NCBI GenBank assembly: GCA_030141605.1
Contig: JAQGDQ010000846.1
Coordinates: 12,501-76,500 of the forward strand
Direction of reading: 5' to 3'
Length of the DNA: 64,000 nt
Origin: Tubiluchus corallicola
Taxonomy: Eukaryota > Priapulida > Priapulimorpha > Priapulimorphida > Tubiluchidae
The position numbers were made by a program, and so were the translations under genes. Shown piece after piece: positions 62,301 to 64,000 of this stretch; positions within the stretch are counted from its first letter, which is position 1, and each line of letters starts with the position of its first letter. The notes beneath the pieces were generated by a model. The model was not told where the DNA came from, searched no databases, and saw nothing but the letters and a program-made list of their open reading frames with translations.

Positions 62301-63761
62301 CACTAACTTCAGTCTCTCACAGTTCAACACAATTTCATATTCTTTGTTTCAACAATCAGAGTGAACCAGTCTACAACAGTCTACACTAACCTCAGTCTCT
62401 CACAGTTCAACACAATTTCATATTCTTTGTTTCAACCACCAGGGTGAACCAGTCTACAACAGTCTATACTAACTTCAATCTTTCACAGTTGAACACAATT
62501 TCATATTCTTTGTTTCAACCACCAGAGTGAACCAGTCTACAACAGTCTATACTAACTTCAATCTTTCACAGTTGAACACAATTTCATATTCTTTGTTTCA
62601 ACCACCAGAGTGAACCAGTCTACAACAGTCTACACTAACTTCAGTCTTTCACAGTTCAACACAATTTCATATTCTTTGTTTCAACCACCAGAGTGAACCA
62701 GTCTACAACAGTCTACACTAACTTCAGTCTTTCACAGTTCAACACAATTTCATATTCTTTGTTTCAACCACCAGAGTGAACCAGTCTACAACAGTCTACA
62801 CTAACTTCAGTCTCTCACAGTTCAACACAATTTCATATTCTTTGTTTCAACCACCAGAGAGAACCAGTCTACAACAGTCTACACTAACTTCAGTCTTTCA
62901 CAGTTCAACACAATTTCATATTCTTTGTTTCAACCACCAGAGTGAGCCAGTCTGCACTAACTTCCGTCTTTCACAGTTCAACACAATTTCATATTCTTTG
63001 TTTCAACCACCTGAGTGAACCAGTCTACAACAGTCTACACTAACTTCAGCCTCTCACAGTTCAACACAATTTCATATTCTTTGTTTCAACCACCAGAGTG
63101 AACCAGTCTACAACAGTCTACACTAACTTCAGTCTCTCACAGTTCAACACAATTTCATATTCTTTGTTTCAACCACCAGAGAGAACCAGTCTACAACAGT
63201 CTACACTAACTTCAGTCTTTCACAGTTCAACACAATTTCATATTCTTTGTTTCAACCACCAGAGTGAACCAGTCTACAACAGTCTACACTAACTTCAGCC
63301 TCTCACAGTTCAACACAATTTCATATTCTTTGTTTCAACCACCAGAGTGAACCAGTCTACAACAGTCTACACTAACTTCAGTCTCTCACAGTTCAACACA
63401 ATTTCATATTCTTTGTTTCAACCACCAGAGAGAACCAGTCTACAACAGTCAACACTAACTTCACCTAACATACTTCAAGCTCTCTACAAATTCAATATTT
63501 CTTTGTTATCAGTTAGTTAACTCTTTGCTAAAGGTTTCCGCAGTTCAAGTTATCTTTAATTTATCTTGATTTCTTTATATACAGTGAATTTTGTGGAAGT
63601 GAGCTGAGCGAAGCTACCTTCCTACGAGCCATCGCTAAACTAAACACAAATGTATTGCACCTGTGTTTCTCTCAGCATGTTAATGTAGAAGAATTACAAC
63701 CAAAGGAAACGATTCGTAACTTACTTCTCTGTCTTAACCAACAAAGCAGCACTTTGGGAAG
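51992..63761 (+). CDS. ATG14: ATG14 (Barkor), autophagy-specific PI3KC3 complex subunit, 5' part
   Basis: ATG14 brings Beclin-1/VPS34/VPS15 to ER sites of autophagosome formation. Eight in-phase exons: 51992-52194, 53681-53743, 55837-55879, 58370-58451, 58905-59136, 59369-59553, 61356-61509, 63585-63761; the last ends at a GT donor, so the gene continues to the right. The N-terminus has the paired CxxC motifs (CCRLCLRKRNKFYCKFC) that vertebrate ATG14 needs for ER targeting, then GDFRYP. Exons 2-5 encode coiled coil rich in Glu, Lys and Arg, ending in LTQYIFPIEDVQ. Exon 6 has STVSALAEARHTAYIRGRWV, exon 7 NPMYAIGAGLSYTSQFVQ and PKKLCYR, exon 8 SEFCG and NVLHLCFSQHVNVEELQP, all close to vertebrate ATG14. 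The membrane-sensing C-terminal BATS region is not in the window. Exon 3 (43 nt) rests on phase and splice sites more than on similarity. Confidence 0.95.
52195..53680. other. ATG14 intron 1, nothing recognised
   Basis: A short (GACT)n near 53193-53202. No ORF with a domain. Confidence 0.55.
53884..54816 (+). mobile_element. MITE with CGGTTTGCCGGA ends (family Y), internally duplicated
   Basis: CTCGGTTTGCCGGATCTCG to TTTTGTCCGGCAAACCGAGA, an inverted repeat of more than 10 bases. About 79 bases (AAAATCTGCTGCGTTAAGAA, GCTTGCTATGGACACAGTC) are tandemly duplicated at 53930-54080, and a segment with GATGTTTTTGAGACAATTAG and GTGAGTCTAATACAC is also doubled. Confidence 0.8.
55074..55751 (+). mobile_element. 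hAT-like MITE (family E)
   Basis: CAGTGGCGACTCCTAG to CACAAGCCACCACTG. Flanks GTGAGATC (55066-55073) and GTCAGATT (55752-55759) share six of eight bases. Ends 85 bases before ATG14 exon 3. Confidence 0.9.
55969..56336 (-). mobile_element. Solo LTR with perfect 5-bp duplication
   Basis: On the minus strand: TGTTGTGGAGATCGCTGGCA start, a TATATAAGG box, AATAAA in TTAATAAACTAG, and an ACACAACA end (TG...CA). CAATC lies on both sides (55964-55968 and 56337-56341). 368 bases with no internal coding part, so it is the product of LTR recombination. Confidence 0.9.
56453..57330 (+). mobile_element. Second LTR copy, opposite strand, with about 500 extra bases
   Basis: Starts TGTTGTGGAGATTGCTGGCA and ends AAACACAACA; the TATATAAGGCG box and the 3' half match the solo LTR at 55969 in reverse. 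About 500 bases with no counterpart lie between two TAGAATTAA copies (near 56477 and 57004), so a later insertion or an LTR subfamily. No matching flanking duplication was seen. Confidence 0.8.
57331..58369. other. ATG14 intron, nothing recognised
   Basis: Begins at the LTR end; I saw no primer-binding site or retroviral-type protein remnant. No other repeat. Confidence 0.5.
58541..58690 (+). repeat. (TA)n-rich microsatellite
   Basis: TATATAT runs with interspersed TTTAATATGTTTATATATTA, between ATG14 exons 4 and 5. Confidence 0.93.
59141..59321 (+). repeat. (AAT)n microsatellite filling the short intron between ATG14 exons 5 and 6
   Basis: AATAATAAT with a few AGT and ACA interruptions, beginning within about five bases of the exon 5 donor and ending 47 bases before exon 6. 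Confidence 0.96.
59655..60358 (+). repeat. 25-bp minisatellite, about 28 units
   Basis: Unit AGCAGTTGTAAATGGTCAAG then CATAT or CATGT, with AGCAGATG variants. A block of about ten units (59760-60000) recurs as 59930-60190, a higher-order duplication. Confidence 0.96.
60600..60760 (+). repeat. Dispersed repeat (family X), second copy
   Basis: TCTCAGCAAAAATGCTAAGA, TTTCTTGTATTACCTTAGCA and GCACACAACATGGTTTAA match 17810-17880. Confidence 0.6.
60877..61050 (-). CDS. Possible first coding exon of an antisense gene in an ATG14 intron
   Basis: A minus-strand frame ends at a consensus donor (GCAAAAG then GTAAGT at 60876-60871) and carries ATGs, one in good context (AACATGGCG, peptide MAIFMAMHAFKTLKQK). 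Upstream is locally richer in CG. No homology recognised and no partner exon found, so it may be a non-coding antisense transcript or chance. Confidence 0.25.
61535..63460 (+). repeat. 83-bp minisatellite, about 23 units, filling an ATG14 intron
   Basis: Unit ACCAGTCTACAACAGTCTAC, ACTAACTTCAGTCTCTCACA, GTTCAACACAATTTCATATT, CTTTGTTTCAACCACCAGAG, TGA. Variants (CCTCTCACAG, CAATCAGAGTG, GAGAACCAG) are shared by distant units. One unit near 62950 lacks part of ACAACAGTCT. Starts about 25 bases after the exon 7 donor and stops about 125 bases before exon 8. Confidence 0.97.
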
Positions 63762-63841
63762 GTGAGTGCTAATAATTTAATTAACAGAAACAGCATTAAT
63801 ATTTTTGAAGCAGAAATCATTGATATTGGAATTACTCTTAT

Positions 63842-63888
63842 GAATAATAATAATAATAATAATAATGATGATGATGATGATGATGATG

Positions 63889-63945
<57 letters not shown>

Positions 63946-64000
63946 GTAATAGTAATAGTAATAATAATAGTAATAGTAATAGTAATAGTAATAGTAATAG
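63842..64000 (+). repeat. (AAT)n/(GAT)n/(AATAGT)n microsatellite to the window edge
   Basis: AATAAT, then GATGAT, AATAAT again, then AATAGT units. Starts about 80 bases after the exon 8 donor. Confidence 0.95.

Overview
The window is nuclear DNA of an animal, probably an invertebrate; I cannot fix the phylum. Four conserved eukaryotic genes are split into many exons with GT-AG introns, the DNA is AT-rich, and introns are full of small DNA transposons (MITEs), retroposons and tandem arrays. There are no bacterial operons, CRISPR arrays or phage genes.

Layout: (1) 37-11810 (+), the last five coding exons of atlastin (ER-fusion GTPase). Its first large intron contains a complete intronless gene on the same strand (3373-5928) for an ankyrin-repeat protein with a C-terminal cGAS/Mab-21-type nucleotidyltransferase domain. 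Inverted halves of a TTAA-ended MITE flank that gene. (2) 16417-43098 (+), a full PP2A B56 regulatory subunit gene (PPP2R5, 15 coding exons, 602 aa by my joining). (3) 47670-51808 (-), a full ALKBH6-like Fe(II)/2-oxoglutarate dioxygenase (6 exons, 233 aa), convergent with PPP2R5. (4) 51992-63761 (+), ATG14, the autophagy-specific subunit of the class III PI3-kinase complex, running off the right edge (8 exons seen). ALKBH6 and ATG14 are head-to-head, 183 bp apart between start codons.

Non-coding DNA: recognisable repeats include hAT-like MITEs with 8-bp target duplications (AGGGATGAG, CAGTGGCGGCTC and CAGGGGTGTGCAAA ends), TTAA-ended piggyBac-like MITEs, an ATAAGCCTTTTCACAG-ended MITE, a 5S rRNA-derived SINE with a perfect 10-bp duplication, a solo LTR with a 5-bp duplication plus an inverted partner, a LINE remnant and retroposon tails. 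Large tandem arrays (10, 25, 32, 35, 44, 63, 80 and 83 bp units) very often start or stop within tens of bases of an exon. In PPP2R5 a 39-bp array duplicates a 5' splice site four times in frame.

The genes do not form one pathway: atlastin shapes ER, ATG14 recruits PI3K to the ER for autophagosome formation, B56 directs PP2A to substrates, and ALKBH6 is a dioxygenase. Atlastin, B56 and ATG14 paralogues all lie on human chromosome 14, so part of this order may be ancestral linkage. The most interesting items are the intron-nested ANK-cGAS-like gene with its transposon-like flanks, the tandem in-frame splice donors, the AG-depleted satellite at a 3' splice site, and tandem arrays grown from transposon ends.
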